Shown piece after piece: positions 45,603 through 54,536 of a DNA stretch of 64,000 nucleotides. Positions within the stretch are counted from its first letter, which is position 1, and each line of letters opens with the position of its first letter. The position numbers and the translations under genes are program-made. Source of the stretch: Fidelibacterota bacterium (GTDB taxonomy: Bacteria > Fidelibacterota > UBA8477 > JABMPR01); NCBI GenBank assembly GCA_016845065.1, contig JAERTG010000082.1:1-64000 (forward strand). Reading direction: 5' to 3'. The notes under the pieces were generated by a model. That model was given only the letters and a program-made list of their open reading frames with translations, was not told where the DNA came from and ran no database searches.

Positions 45603-46472
45603 ATGGCCGCCTGGATCACCATACCACTTTTCTTCGTATTACTCATCCTGCTGACACGATTGTTTACTCTGAAAATCTATGCCCTCAAGCCCAACAGGCA
45701 CGAAGAGACTCCAGAAAAGCTTGGTATCGAGTTTGAGGAGGTTCATTTCCCCACTGATAATAAAAGGTCTCTTTATGGTTGGTGGATTACTGCTGAAAAA
45801 GATGTGGAGACAGCACCAACCATTGTCCTGGTACACGGCTGGAGTAGAAACCTGGGACGCATGCTCCGCTATATCCAATACCTCCATCCTCTCAAGTACA
45901 ATTTACTGGCCTTCGACGCACGGCATCATGGTTCCAGCGATAAGGATGACCATGCTTCCATGTACAAATTTGGCCGCGATGTAAAAGCGGCTGTGCAATA
46001 TACCTTGTCACGTGATGTTGATCCTGACCAAATTGGAGTTCTCGGCTTATCCATTGGTGGAGCTGGCTCAACCTATGCTGCTGCCATTGAACCAACCATT
46101 AAAGCAGTGGTAACGGTAGGAGCGCCTGCACACCCGGTTGATGTCATGAAACACGAATTTAAGAAGCATCATATACCAGCCTTCCTCAGGTGGCTAATTT
46201 TGAAGCAGATCGAAATTAAAATCGGAGTCAAATTCGATGATTTCGCACCCATAACCAGTATTCCAAAAGCCGACGCTTCATTCCTGGTCATCCATGGTGA
46301 AGATGATGATATCGTGCTACCTTCACAGGGAGAGAAGCTGAAAGCTGCGGCACGTTCAGGGCAATGTGAACACTGGTCAATTCCTGGTCGGGGACACTCC
46401 AACTGTCATCATGAACCAGGTTTCTGGAAACACATTGATACTTTTTTCAAAACTCAGTTTAAGAAAGGATAG
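45603..46472 (+). CDS. membrane-anchored alpha/beta hydrolase (BAAT/esterase-like)
   Basis: A 289-residue protein with one N-terminal membrane helix and an alpha/beta-hydrolase domain: VLVHGWSRN (oxyanion side), nucleophile GLSIGGAG, acid HGEDDDIV and base GRGHSNCHHEP. No lid domain is recognised, so substrate is not predicted. It ends seven bases before the next lipoprotein gene. Confidence 0.85.
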   Translation: MAAWITIPLFFVLLILLTRLFTLKIYALKPNRHEETPEKLGIEFEEVHFPTDNKRSLYGWWITAEKDVETAPTIVLVHGWSRNLGRMLRYIQYLHPLKYNLLAFDARHHGSSDKDDHASMYKFGRDVKAAVQYTLSRDVDPDQIGVLGLSIGGAGSTYAAAIEPTIKAVVTVGAPAHPVDVMKHEFKKHHIPAFLRWLILKQIEIKIGVKFDDFAPITSIPKADASFLVIHGEDDDIVLPSQGEKLKAAARSGQCEHWSIPGRGHSNCHHEPGFWKHIDTFFKTQFKKG

Positions 46473-46479
46473 GAAGATC

Positions 46480-47193
46480 ATGAAATTCAGAACTCAACTG
46501 ATTGTTGTTTTTGTCATGGGTATATTACTCAGCCATTGTATAGCCCCCCAAAACCCTCTGGCAGGAATTGATATTCCTGTACCAGAAAATGCTGATGATG
46601 GCTATTATTTTTTCAGGGCTGCAAGAGTCATTCGCTACAAACAAGCAGATAAGCTGGTACAGGCCAGAAACGATCTTGAGCGCGTGATCAAGACCGATCT
46701 ACAGATACTTTATCCAGAGGCATATCCATTTTTGATTGAAGTATACAATCAGCTGGAAATAAGTGATAGTTCAAGCTGGATTTATCCAGAAGCCATGGCG
46801 AGGATAGAAGCTGATCAGAAGTTATCCGCAAAATACGTAGACCGCTTCACCGAATGGCAAAAAGTTTATCCAGAGTATCCAGCTGAGTTCCAGAATAAGG
46901 AATATAAGTTATTAGACTCAGGCGTCGAGCCGGTGGGTGGTTACAAACAGCTATATCAAATTCTGGAGTATCCAGAAATGGCTAGGGAAATGAATCGCAC
47001 AGGGGTGAGTTGGTTCTCACTGATTGTTGAGGCGGATGGAACACTGAGAGATGTTCAATTATTGAAATCCAGCTATCCTGATCTGGATGAGGCAGCTTTA
47101 GAAGCCATCAATGCCAGCACATGGGTGGCCGCCAAATACGATGACCGACCCGTCAACTTTCAAATCATTTTACCAATACATTTTAGACTATAG
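46480..47193 (+). CDS. lipoprotein with C-terminal TonB-like domain
   Basis: A 237-residue protein starting at the ATG at 46480 (AGGAAG in front): lipobox ILLSHC, a helical TPR-like middle (FRAARVIRYKQADKLVQARNDLERVI) and a TonB C-terminal domain (GGYKQLYQILEYPEMAREMNRTGVSWFSLIVEADG ... VNFQIILPIHF). Normal TonB proteins are anchored by an inner-membrane helix; this one is a lipoprotein without ExbD contact helix, so energy transduction is doubtful. An earlier reading from 46366 would overlap the hydrolase and is rejected. Confidence 0.82.
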   Translation: MKFRTQLIVVFVMGILLSHCIAPQNPLAGIDIPVPENADDGYYFFRAARVIRYKQADKLVQARNDLERVIKTDLQILYPEAYPFLIEVYNQLEISDSSSWIYPEAMARIEADQKLSAKYVDRFTEWQKVYPEYPAEFQNKEYKLLDSGVEPVGGYKQLYQILEYPEMAREMNRTGVSWFSLIVEADGTLRDVQLLKSSYPDLDEAALEAINASTWVAAKYDDRPVNFQIILPIHFRL

Positions 47194-47226
47194 AACAATT
47201 GAGATTGCCAAATAAGGGAATAAAAC

Positions 47227-48609
47227 ATGAAATATCCACCAGAGCCGTTTAGAATTAAAACTGTTGAAGCTATTGCCCGTACCACGGATTGGGAGCGCTT
47301 GGCTGTTATTCAGGATGCTGGATACAATGTCTTCAATATTCCCGCTGATAAAATATATATCGATTTGTTGACGGATAGCGGCACCAGTGCCATGAGTGAT
47401 AATCAGTGGGCTGGGATGATGAAGGGTGATGAATCCTATGCAGGAAGCAAAAATTATTTCCACTTTGAGGAAATGGTTAACAAAATTTTTGGCTTCAAGC
47501 ATGTTATTCCGACCCACCAGGGCCGTGTGGCTGAAAATCTTTTATTTTCCACGATTCTTAAAGACCGCAAGGGATTGGTTATTCCCAATAACAATCACTT
47601 CGACACAACTCGTGCAAACGTTGAATACAATGGTGGAAAAGCCAAGGATTTGGTGATAGATATCGCCAAAGACACTCAAGCTATAGATGATTTCAAAGGC
47701 AATATTGACCTTGATAAGCTGGAAAAACTCATCGCAGAAGTGGGAGCTGAAAATATTCCCATTGGTATGCTTACCATTACCAATAATTCTGGTGGTGGAC
47801 AGCCCGTTTCAATGGCCAATATTAGAGGCACAGCTGAGATACTCCATAAGCACAACATCCCCTTCTATATCGATGCCTGCCGTTTTGCTGAGAATGCCTA
47901 TTTCATTAAGACCCGGGAAGCTGGATATCAGGAGAAGAGCATACTGGAAATTGCCAATGAAATGTTCTCCTATGCTGATGGTTGCACCATGAGTGCCAAA
48001 AAGGATGCGCTGGTAAACATGGGCGGATTTTTTGCAACAAATGATGATGAATTGGCCCAGCAAATCACCAATCGATTAATCCTGATAGAGGGATTCCCAA
48101 CCTATGGCGGTCTGGCGGGACGGGATATGGAAGCTATCGCCCGAGGTCTTGAAGAAGTCCTCCATGAGGAGTATCTGGCCTACAGGATATCGCAGGTAGA
48201 GGAATTGGGTGATCGTTTGATTGAAGCCGGAGTGCCCATCCTGAGACCCACGGGTGGTCATGCTGTCTATCTTGATGCAAAAAACTTTTTGTCTCATATT
48301 CCCCAATCACAATTCCCTGGAATTGCGCTCACCGTTGCACTTTATACTCACGCAGGTATTCGTGCCGTTGAAATTGGTAGTCTCATGTTTGCTCATGATG
48401 ATCCTGAATCGGGTAAAACACTGTATCCAGATCTTGAACTGGTACGGTTAGCGATTCCGCGTCGGGTATATACCAATAGTCAGATGCAATATGTGGCGGA
48501 GAATATTATTGAGTTGTATGAGGACAGGAAAAGCATTGGTGGTTTTGAGATTGAATATCAAGCCCAGGTGTTACGTCATTTCACGGCTCGCTTGAAACCA
48601 CTCACATAG
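47227..48609 (+). CDS. tnaA: tryptophanase (beta-eliminating PLP lyase)
   Basis: A 460-residue PLP enzyme of the tryptophanase/tyrosine phenol-lyase family; it splits tryptophan to indole, pyruvate and ammonia. The PLP lysine is in MSAKKDALVNMGG (Lys259) and the family blocks PTHQGR, DACRFAENAYFIK, GFPTYGGLAGRDME and TGGHAVYLDA are present. Two specificity positions favour tryptophanase: NNHFDTTRA has Asp126 where tyrosine phenol-lyase has Thr, and GIRAVEIG lacks the phenol-lyase Arg. No tryptophan permease or TnaC leader was seen nearby. Confidence 0.88.
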   Translation: MKYPPEPFRIKTVEAIARTTDWERLAVIQDAGYNVFNIPADKIYIDLLTDSGTSAMSDNQWAGMMKGDESYAGSKNYFHFEEMVNKIFGFKHVIPTHQGRVAENLLFSTILKDRKGLVIPNNNHFDTTRANVEYNGGKAKDLVIDIAKDTQAIDDFKGNIDLDKLEKLIAEVGAENIPIGMLTITNNSGGGQPVSMANIRGTAEILHKHNIPFYIDACRFAENAYFIKTREAGYQEKSILEIANEMFSYADGCTMSAKKDALVNMGGFFATNDDELAQQITNRLILIEGFPTYGGLAGRDMEAIARGLEEVLHEEYLAYRISQVEELGDRLIEAGVPILRPTGGHAVYLDAKNFLSHIPQSQFPGIALTVALYTHAGIRAVEIGSLMFAHDDPESGKTLYPDLELVRLAIPRRVYTNSQMQYVAENIIELYEDRKSIGGFEIEYQAQVLRHFTARLKPLT

Positions 48610-48639
48610 ATTTCTTAAAACATATGACCAAAGTGTCCC

Positions 48640-48750
48640 TCTGAGCTGAGTCTAGAACTACACTCGTCGAGAATATGCAATCCCCTCACGTCTTCCTGAG
48701 TTGTCACACTGAGCCTGTCGACGTGCTCTCGAAGGACGCGAGTGGATTCT
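48640..48750. repeat. possible dispersed intergenic repeats (GTCACACTGAGCCTGTCGA type)
   Basis: The gap between tryptophanase and the subtilase carries CCTCTGAGCTGAGTCTAGAA and GTCACACTGAGCCTGTCGAC with CTCGAAGGACGCGAGTGGA, which look like divergent copies of the common dispersed CTGAGC...GTCGAAGGA intergenic sequence. A related fragment is at 2437-2463. Confidence 0.4.
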
Positions 48751-48767
48751 CCTGTACGTGATTAAAT

Positions 48768-51700
48768 CTATTTAAGCAGTAACAGCTTCCTGGTCTGTAT
48801 CTGATTTCCTGTCTGAACACTCAGGAGGTAAAGACCAGCACTCACAGGCTTACCTGATTGATTTATGCCTGCCCAAACCATTTCATGATAGCCCTTTTCC
48901 TGGGAGTGATGCTGCCAGGACTGCACTTCACGACCATTCACATCAATAATTTTGATTTGAACATCTGCATTGTCCGCTAGTTCATAGGAGATCGTGGTAG
49001 CTGGATTGAAGGGGTTGGGATAGTTTTTATGTAGGGTGAATTTCTCAATTCGCAGCTCAATCTCTTCCAGTACGTAGTAATTGGACTTGTATGCACCGGT
49101 ATAGGGTATATCACTGAGGCGATAATCATATTTAACTCCTGGTTTGGCCAGTTTGTCATAGAAGATGTAATCGGTACGGGAGGTTGAGTTACCCTGGCCC
49201 AACAACTTGGGATATTTACTGGGATCAGCGATGAGTTTCCAGTCAGCAGTTCCATGCTTACGCCGTTCGATCTTAAAGCCTTGATTTTCCGTTTCACTTT
49301 CGGTGGCCCATTTCAGTACCATCTGACCTTTATAAGTCCCGGCATTGAAAAAGGAAAGCACGACGGGTAGTGAGGAATCGGTTACCTCAGCGTTGTTTGA
49401 GATGACAGCTCGCATGCGCCAGTCTTTATCGGTTAATGCAGACCAACCAACACCTAAATCAGTTGATGATTTATTGCTAATGCTACTCGTACTTTTCCTC
49501 AAGCTGAAGTTATCACCAGAGGTATTATCCAAAACTAGATGAAAACTCTCTGAGGCCAAAACATTTACACCAACACTTGTCAACGAGACATAATTCCACG
49601 AATGTTGGCTCACATCAGTACAATTCATAGTTACTGTAGAGCCCACCTTATTCCCAGGAATCCCACTGGCATCCGTCCATATCTCAAAAGAGATTGAGCC
49701 ACTACTCGGCACAATCTGATCTGTATGGAATAGTGCTCCCGTAATTTCTCCCGCGTTAATAGCTGTAAATTTTACTGCTTCCTTCACTGTACTACCTACC
49801 CCGTGACCAACAGATGTGCCCCAGACATCATGTGCATATTTTTTGTGATATAGGTTTGTGCCCCCACCAATGAGCGTTGCCATAGATTCCATGATATTTA
49901 ATTTTCCATGACCCCATTCATCATTTGGTACTGAGCCCGTATAACTATCATCATCTGCGTTTGCAGTGATATAAGATTTGACCTGAGCCGCTGTTAGAGT
50001 GGTGGTATGATCTAGAAGCAGTGCTACTGCGCCTGAAATGGATCCTGCTGCAACGCTTGTGCCCTGTTCCAAATGATATTTATCTGAAACAATTTCATAG
50101 GTCGAAGACGGAGTATAATCAGTAGAGGTTGTAGTTATTACCCCCTGCCCTGGTGTCATAATATCAGGCTTCTGAGATCCGCCCTCCCGATTTGGACCGT
50201 AACTACTAAAATATGAGTGATCATCTGAGAGGTCAGGACTTCCAAAATTAACGTATCCCGCAGTGCCTTTCCAGCGCCATCTGGCCGTATAGGCACCAAC
50301 AGTTATTGCTGAGCTGGCAGTTCCAGGAGAAGCAATCGTGGAGTTATGATTCCCTCCCGTTACAGTAGCCGACATAGTGCTCTGATACATCCAGGCGTGA
50401 TAGGTCATTGTGGAAGAAGAATTATTTATCAATTGTAGTGTCCAATCACCCTGTGCCAATTCAGCACTGGTATAGTCAGCTACGACGAGTTCTGTCATCC
50501 TGTCTCCATTGCTATGATCAGTATCAATTATATTATTCATATCTACAATCCCATCGCTTCCAATATATACAAAGCCTCCTGGGTCCTGACCAGTTGTACG
50601 CGTTACCGATGAGCTATTTGGAGATACCAATTTTACTGTAGCATTATCGCTATTGTTCCACCACAATTCTAAATAGAAAGCATCATTTGCAGTTCCATCA
50701 TTCGGATCGAATGATGGAACATTGACAACAATAGTCCCCGTATCTGATGCAGCGACGCTACCAGACACATGAATATCTTCATTTCCCGCATTACCGGCTG
50801 CAACCACTGCGACCCTGCCATTTCCAGAGACAGTAAAACTGTCAACCGCAGCATCTAATGTGCTTGTACCATCGTGGGCATTACTCTGACTCCCCAAACT
50901 CAGATTAACAACCACAGGCTTCCCAGTGGTGGAGGATATTTTTTCTGCGTAAGTTAATGCATCTTTGACCCTAGTATCTGTAAAGCTACTATTGCCAGCC
51001 TTCACTATTACAATATCTGCTTTGGGTGCCATGCCAGCATATTTCTTGCTTGAAAGTGAAGCACCGTTTCCAGCTGCTGCACCAGTAACCTCTGTCCCAT
51101 GTCCATTTGTATCTGTTTGAAGTACTACCCCGGCAGGGCTTCCATCAATCTCATCTTCAATCTGAGTTTTAGTATATTCAATACCATAGTTGAGACCAGC
51201 AAAATTGGTCCCATCGCGGTCCTGGGGAGTACTGGATCCTGTTGTACCGGTTTGATCCCATATATAAAGGATACGGCTGGTGGTTGGTGTTTCAGGATCC
51301 CGAAAATCCAGGTGAGTGTAGTCAATACCTGTATCAACAACCAAGATAATCACACCCGTTCCATCATATGCTGTACTATTTAGGTAGGAGTCTTGAACCA
51401 ATTCACCACCAGATAGACCTACGGCCAGATCATTCAATGGAAATAGCAAATCCCCTTGAAACACACTATTCACGACATCCAGCTTCGACAGTTCATGTAA
51501 TTGATCGTGAGTTACTCGTGCGGTTGAAAAACCTGGGAAATCAGAGTTTGTTATAATTCCAATTGACTTCACCATTTCAATATTCGCGCTTTTAATAGTT
51601 ACCGGATATAGCACCTCTCCCATGGGACCCAATTCTGTTTGAACTCTTGATAGGGGCACATCAATTACCTGTATATCCTTTGATTTTTTCTCAGTGATAA

Positions 51701-51812
51701 TATTCTGAAGTTCAGGAGAAAGTTTTTGTGTGGGTGAGTTTGAGATATTCCGAGAAAACAGTATTCCTGGAACCATGAGAAGTAACAATGACTTACAAAT
51801 AGATTTGACCAT
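48768..51812 (-). CDS. secreted subtilisin-like protease with C-terminal T9SS type A sorting-like domain
   Basis: A 1014-residue protein with signal peptide (MVKSICKSLLLLMVPGILF), propeptide, and S8 catalytic motifs: VVDTGIDYTHLDFRD (Asp), GHGTEVTGAAAGNG (His) and EQGTSVAAGSISGAVALLLDH (Ser). The usual Pro after the catalytic GTSxA is replaced by Gly. The catalytic domain is followed by a beta-sandwich region and a C-terminal sorting tail: YPNPFNPATTISYEL ... VQIKIIDVNGREV ... AGLYLLSVQTG, the classic T9SS/FlgD-like sequence. The start at 51812 has GGAG before it; an upstream ATG would add 24 residues. Confidence 0.92.
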   Translation of the reverse strand: MVKSICKSLLLLMVPGILFSRNISNSPTQKLSPELQNIITEKKSKDIQVIDVPLSRVQTELGPMGEVLYPVTIKSANIEMVKSIGIITNSDFPGFSTARVTHDQLHELSKLDVVNSVFQGDLLFPLNDLAVGLSGGELVQDSYLNSTAYDGTGVIILVVDTGIDYTHLDFRDPETPTTSRILYIWDQTGTTGSSTPQDRDGTNFAGLNYGIEYTKTQIEDEIDGSPAGVVLQTDTNGHGTEVTGAAAGNGASLSSKKYAGMAPKADIVIVKAGNSSFTDTRVKDALTYAEKISSTTGKPVVVNLSLGSQSNAHDGTSTLDAAVDSFTVSGNGRVAVVAAGNAGNEDIHVSGSVAASDTGTIVVNVPSFDPNDGTANDAFYLELWWNNSDNATVKLVSPNSSSVTRTTGQDPGGFVYIGSDGIVDMNNIIDTDHSNGDRMTELVVADYTSAELAQGDWTLQLINNSSSTMTYHAWMYQSTMSATVTGGNHNSTIASPGTASSAITVGAYTARWRWKGTAGYVNFGSPDLSDDHSYFSSYGPNREGGSQKPDIMTPGQGVITTTSTDYTPSSTYEIVSDKYHLEQGTSVAAGSISGAVALLLDHTTTLTAAQVKSYITANADDDSYTGSVPNDEWGHGKLNIMESMATLIGGGTNLYHKKYAHDVWGTSVGHGVGSTVKEAVKFTAINAGEITGALFHTDQIVPSSGSISFEIWTDASGIPGNKVGSTVTMNCTDVSQHSWNYVSLTSVGVNVLASESFHLVLDNTSGDNFSLRKSTSSISNKSSTDLGVGWSALTDKDWRMRAVISNNAEVTDSSLPVVLSFFNAGTYKGQMVLKWATESETENQGFKIERRKHGTADWKLIADPSKYPKLLGQGNSTSRTDYIFYDKLAKPGVKYDYRLSDIPYTGAYKSNYYVLEEIELRIEKFTLHKNYPNPFNPATTISYELADNADVQIKIIDVNGREVQSWQHHSQEKGYHEMVWAGINQSGKPVSAGLYLLSVQTGNQIQTRKLLLLK

Positions 51813-52152
51813 GGGATATCTCCGTCGTTCAAAGATTTGATTTTGTTGAATTGGTCTCAACATTATTTCATTAATTAATGTCAAAGGTCATGCCAGTATT
51901 TTTTATTGTCGATAAATGCCTAATTATACTACCTCTACTGAGACGTTCAATTTTGCTGAGGCTGCCTAAATTGTTAAGTAAATATTGCCAAAATCTCAGC
52001 TATGTCAGATTATGGAGACAAAATACCACTGTTGCATGATAACAGTTGAACAGCGAACTCAGTTTGGGAACCTCAATTTCTGTTAGATAGGATTTTCCAC
52101 AGTGATAAAAAAGTTGTGTTCATAAGGCTCGATCTTCTAGTAGTTTTAGGCC
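51813..52152. other. intergenic region between two divergent subtilase genes
   Basis: AT-rich, no frame with coding character, no obvious tRNA or repeat. It must carry both divergent promoters; I could not single out convincing -35/-10 pairs. Confidence 0.6.
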
Positions 52153-53742
52153 ATGTGGTTCAAGAACGCCATCCTACTGATTACTATTACCTGCACGCTG
52201 AGTGCCGGTGAGACACCCCTATGGGTTTTTCTTGAACCCGACCCAAACACTACACCAGTTCAATTGACTCCTCGTGCACAGAAAAGACTCAGTCAGCGTG
52301 GCTCAGTAAATACTGTGGGGAGCACTGCAGTCTCAGAACTCCATCTGGCACAATTACGTGCTGCAGGTTATAAAATCAGACATGCCTCACGCTTCCTCAA
52401 TGCAGTAAGCGTGGTCATAGATAACAAAATCCAGGTCTCTGAATTGCAAAACTTGTCCTTTGTCAGATCAACAGCTCCTGTCGGCAGATCACCGATCAGG
52501 ACAAATGACGAAACGGAGCGGGTCACAACGCTTGGACGAAGCAGCTCGCTTGATTATGGTGCATCTGCCGGGCAAAACGAGATGCTGAATATCCCTTATA
52601 TCCACAATCTGGGTTATGATGCAACAGACGTTCGCATTGGGGTATTTGACACAGGATTCCTCACCGATCATCCTGTTTTTGATGGAATGGATATAGCAGC
52701 CCAATATGATTTTATCGATCATGAGGTGGATGCCTCCGGATTGGGTCACGAGCACGGTATCAATGTATTGAGTGCCATAGGTGGTCATTACCCTGGTGAA
52801 TTGATAGGGCCTGCCTATAAGGCAAGTTTCCTCCTCGCCCGTACCGAGGATTCATATAGTGAATCACGTGCGGAAGAAGACAATTGGGTGGCTGCACTGG
52901 AGTGGGCTGATTCACTAGGAGTTGATATCATCAGCAGCTCCCTTAATTATTTTCAGGATTTTGATGACCCCAATGAGGATTATCCCATTTCCGCTTTGGA
53001 TGGACAAACCACCATCTGTGCAAGGGCGGCAAACATCGCTGCGGATCGAGGAATTCTGGTAGTCAATTCAGCAGGAAATGAGGGCTCATCAGCAAGTAGT
53101 TTGTGGCCGCCTGCAGACAGTCCTCATGTATTGTCCGTTGGAGCAGTAAACCCCCAGGCAGAAATATCATACTTTTCGGGTAGAGGACCCACCTTTGATG
53201 GCCGCATCAAACCCGATGTTGTGGCACAAGGAAGTCTGGTGTACATGGCAGCCGGTGTAAAGGGTTTCACACGAGGGAATGGGACCTCTTTTTCAGCCCC
53301 TCAAATTGCTGGACTGGCAGCTCTGCTACTACAGGCTCGCCCACAACTGACACCTGACTCCATCATCAGTATTTTTCAGAATCACGGTGACAACAATGAT
53401 ACACCAGATAATGACTATGGCTGGGGCATCCCTGATCTAACAAGTCTTTTTCCAAGGCTAAAGACAAGGAGCTCAAAAAATTGTATCGTATACCCAAATC
53501 CTGGTCAGGTTGGAGAGATTCGCATGATACTCTCCGAAGCAGTCCAGGAGTTACCCGCACTCGCCACACTCTATGATATTAGAGGCAGAGAAATCGCTGT
53601 TCTGAGCATAACTCAGAATTCCAATGACCTAGTTAAGATGACCATTCCTTCCAGCCTTGGCCTGGCCAATCAACTCATGATTATCTCTGTACAGGGTAGT
53701 AAATCCACCTATTCTGGGAAGTTTCTTTTTCTGAATCCATAA
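52153..53742 (+). CDS. secreted subtilisin-like (S8) protease with short C-terminal tail
   Basis: A 529-residue protein with a signal peptide and a propeptide (WVFLEPDPNTTPVQLTPRAQKRLSQRG, typical of Bacteroidota-type subtilases). Catalytic motifs are IGVFDTGFLTDHPVFDG (Asp), GHEHGINVLSAIGG (His) and GNGTSFSAPQIAGLAALLLQA (Ser). The C-terminus after about 440 (VYPNPGQVGEIRMILSE ... LYDIRGREIAVL ... SGKFLFLNP) is a degenerate T9SS-like tail. It is divergent from the other protease. Confidence 0.9.
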   Translation: MWFKNAILLITITCTLSAGETPLWVFLEPDPNTTPVQLTPRAQKRLSQRGSVNTVGSTAVSELHLAQLRAAGYKIRHASRFLNAVSVVIDNKIQVSELQNLSFVRSTAPVGRSPIRTNDETERVTTLGRSSSLDYGASAGQNEMLNIPYIHNLGYDATDVRIGVFDTGFLTDHPVFDGMDIAAQYDFIDHEVDASGLGHEHGINVLSAIGGHYPGELIGPAYKASFLLARTEDSYSESRAEEDNWVAALEWADSLGVDIISSSLNYFQDFDDPNEDYPISALDGQTTICARAANIAADRGILVVNSAGNEGSSASSLWPPADSPHVLSVGAVNPQAEISYFSGRGPTFDGRIKPDVVAQGSLVYMAAGVKGFTRGNGTSFSAPQIAGLAALLLQARPQLTPDSIISIFQNHGDNNDTPDNDYGWGIPDLTSLFPRLKTRSSKNCIVYPNPGQVGEIRMILSEAVQELPALATLYDIRGREIAVLSITQNSNDLVKMTIPSSLGLANQLMIISVQGSKSTYSGKFLFLNP

Positions 53743-53921
53743 GTCCTCCTACGCTTATTAGAAAGCTCTTACTCCTCTTAAGCTTGATGACTAAAAATTG
53801 CCCAAAAGGGAATCAATTCAATTCATTCTTAATTACTGCATGTCGCACGAATCACCTTTGAAATGACTGGTGGGTCATTATTTTGCTGGCCGGTCAGAAA
53901 TAATGGAGATGATTGCATAGC

Positions 53922-54536
53922 ATGGCACCGACTATCAAGGCTCGGCGGAGAAAACAGCACCGCCTAGAAATCTTAACCACAGCAGAACAAATATTTGCTC
54001 GTCAAGGCTATCACACAACCACAATGGAAACCGTTGCGGAGGAATGTGGTTGGAGTAAGGGCACACTTTATCTGTATTTCAAGAATAAGGAAGACCTGTT
54101 CTTCTCAATCCTGATAGAAAAAATGGAGCATTTCTCAGAAACACTCCTCAGCGAGCTTAAAAACTCTGAGGGTTTGGAAGGAAAAATTGCAGCTCTCATC
54201 GAAGCCCAATTTCAATTCCTCACCGAAAATAAACATTTTTTTCAATTGGTTATCGCAGAGCAGGGCAAAGTTATGCATAGCTCCGATTCTGGACTCAGAG
54301 AGAAACTTGTTACCCAACAGCAGACTCATGTTTATGAACTGTCTCAAGCATTAAAAGAGGGGATGCCCGAGGACTCAAAAATAGATTCATCAATCCTGGC
54401 TGGGAGCATCGTTGGGGCAGTCAATGTCCATCAACTTAATTGGCTCATGGCTACTGATTCAGTCGACCTCAGCCACATTAAAAGCCAAATTACTTCACTA
54501 TTCATAAATGGAATACTTCCTCATGAAAACAATTAG
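53922..54536 (+). CDS. TetR/AcrR-family repressor of the efflux operon
   Basis: A 204-residue TetR protein. The N-terminal HTH reads RLEILTTAEQIFARQGYHTTTMETVAEECGWSKGTLYLYFKNKEDLF, followed by an all-helical ligand domain. It is the first gene of a TetR-TolC-MFP-RND set and likely represses it. I give ATG 53922; a TTG at 53913 with GGAG four bases before it is an alternative. Confidence 0.9.
   Translation: MAPTIKARRRKQHRLEILTTAEQIFARQGYHTTTMETVAEECGWSKGTLYLYFKNKEDLFFSILIEKMEHFSETLLSELKNSEGLEGKIAALIEAQFQFLTENKHFFQLVIAEQGKVMHSSDSGLREKLVTQQQTHVYELSQALKEGMPEDSKIDSSILAGSIVGAVNVHQLNWLMATDSVDLSHIKSQITSLFINGILPHENN

Noticed and set aside
46366-46479. Upstream start of the TonB-domain lipoprotein
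   Set aside because: It overlaps the hydrolase gene in another frame; ATG 46480 has a ribosome binding site and gives a lipobox.
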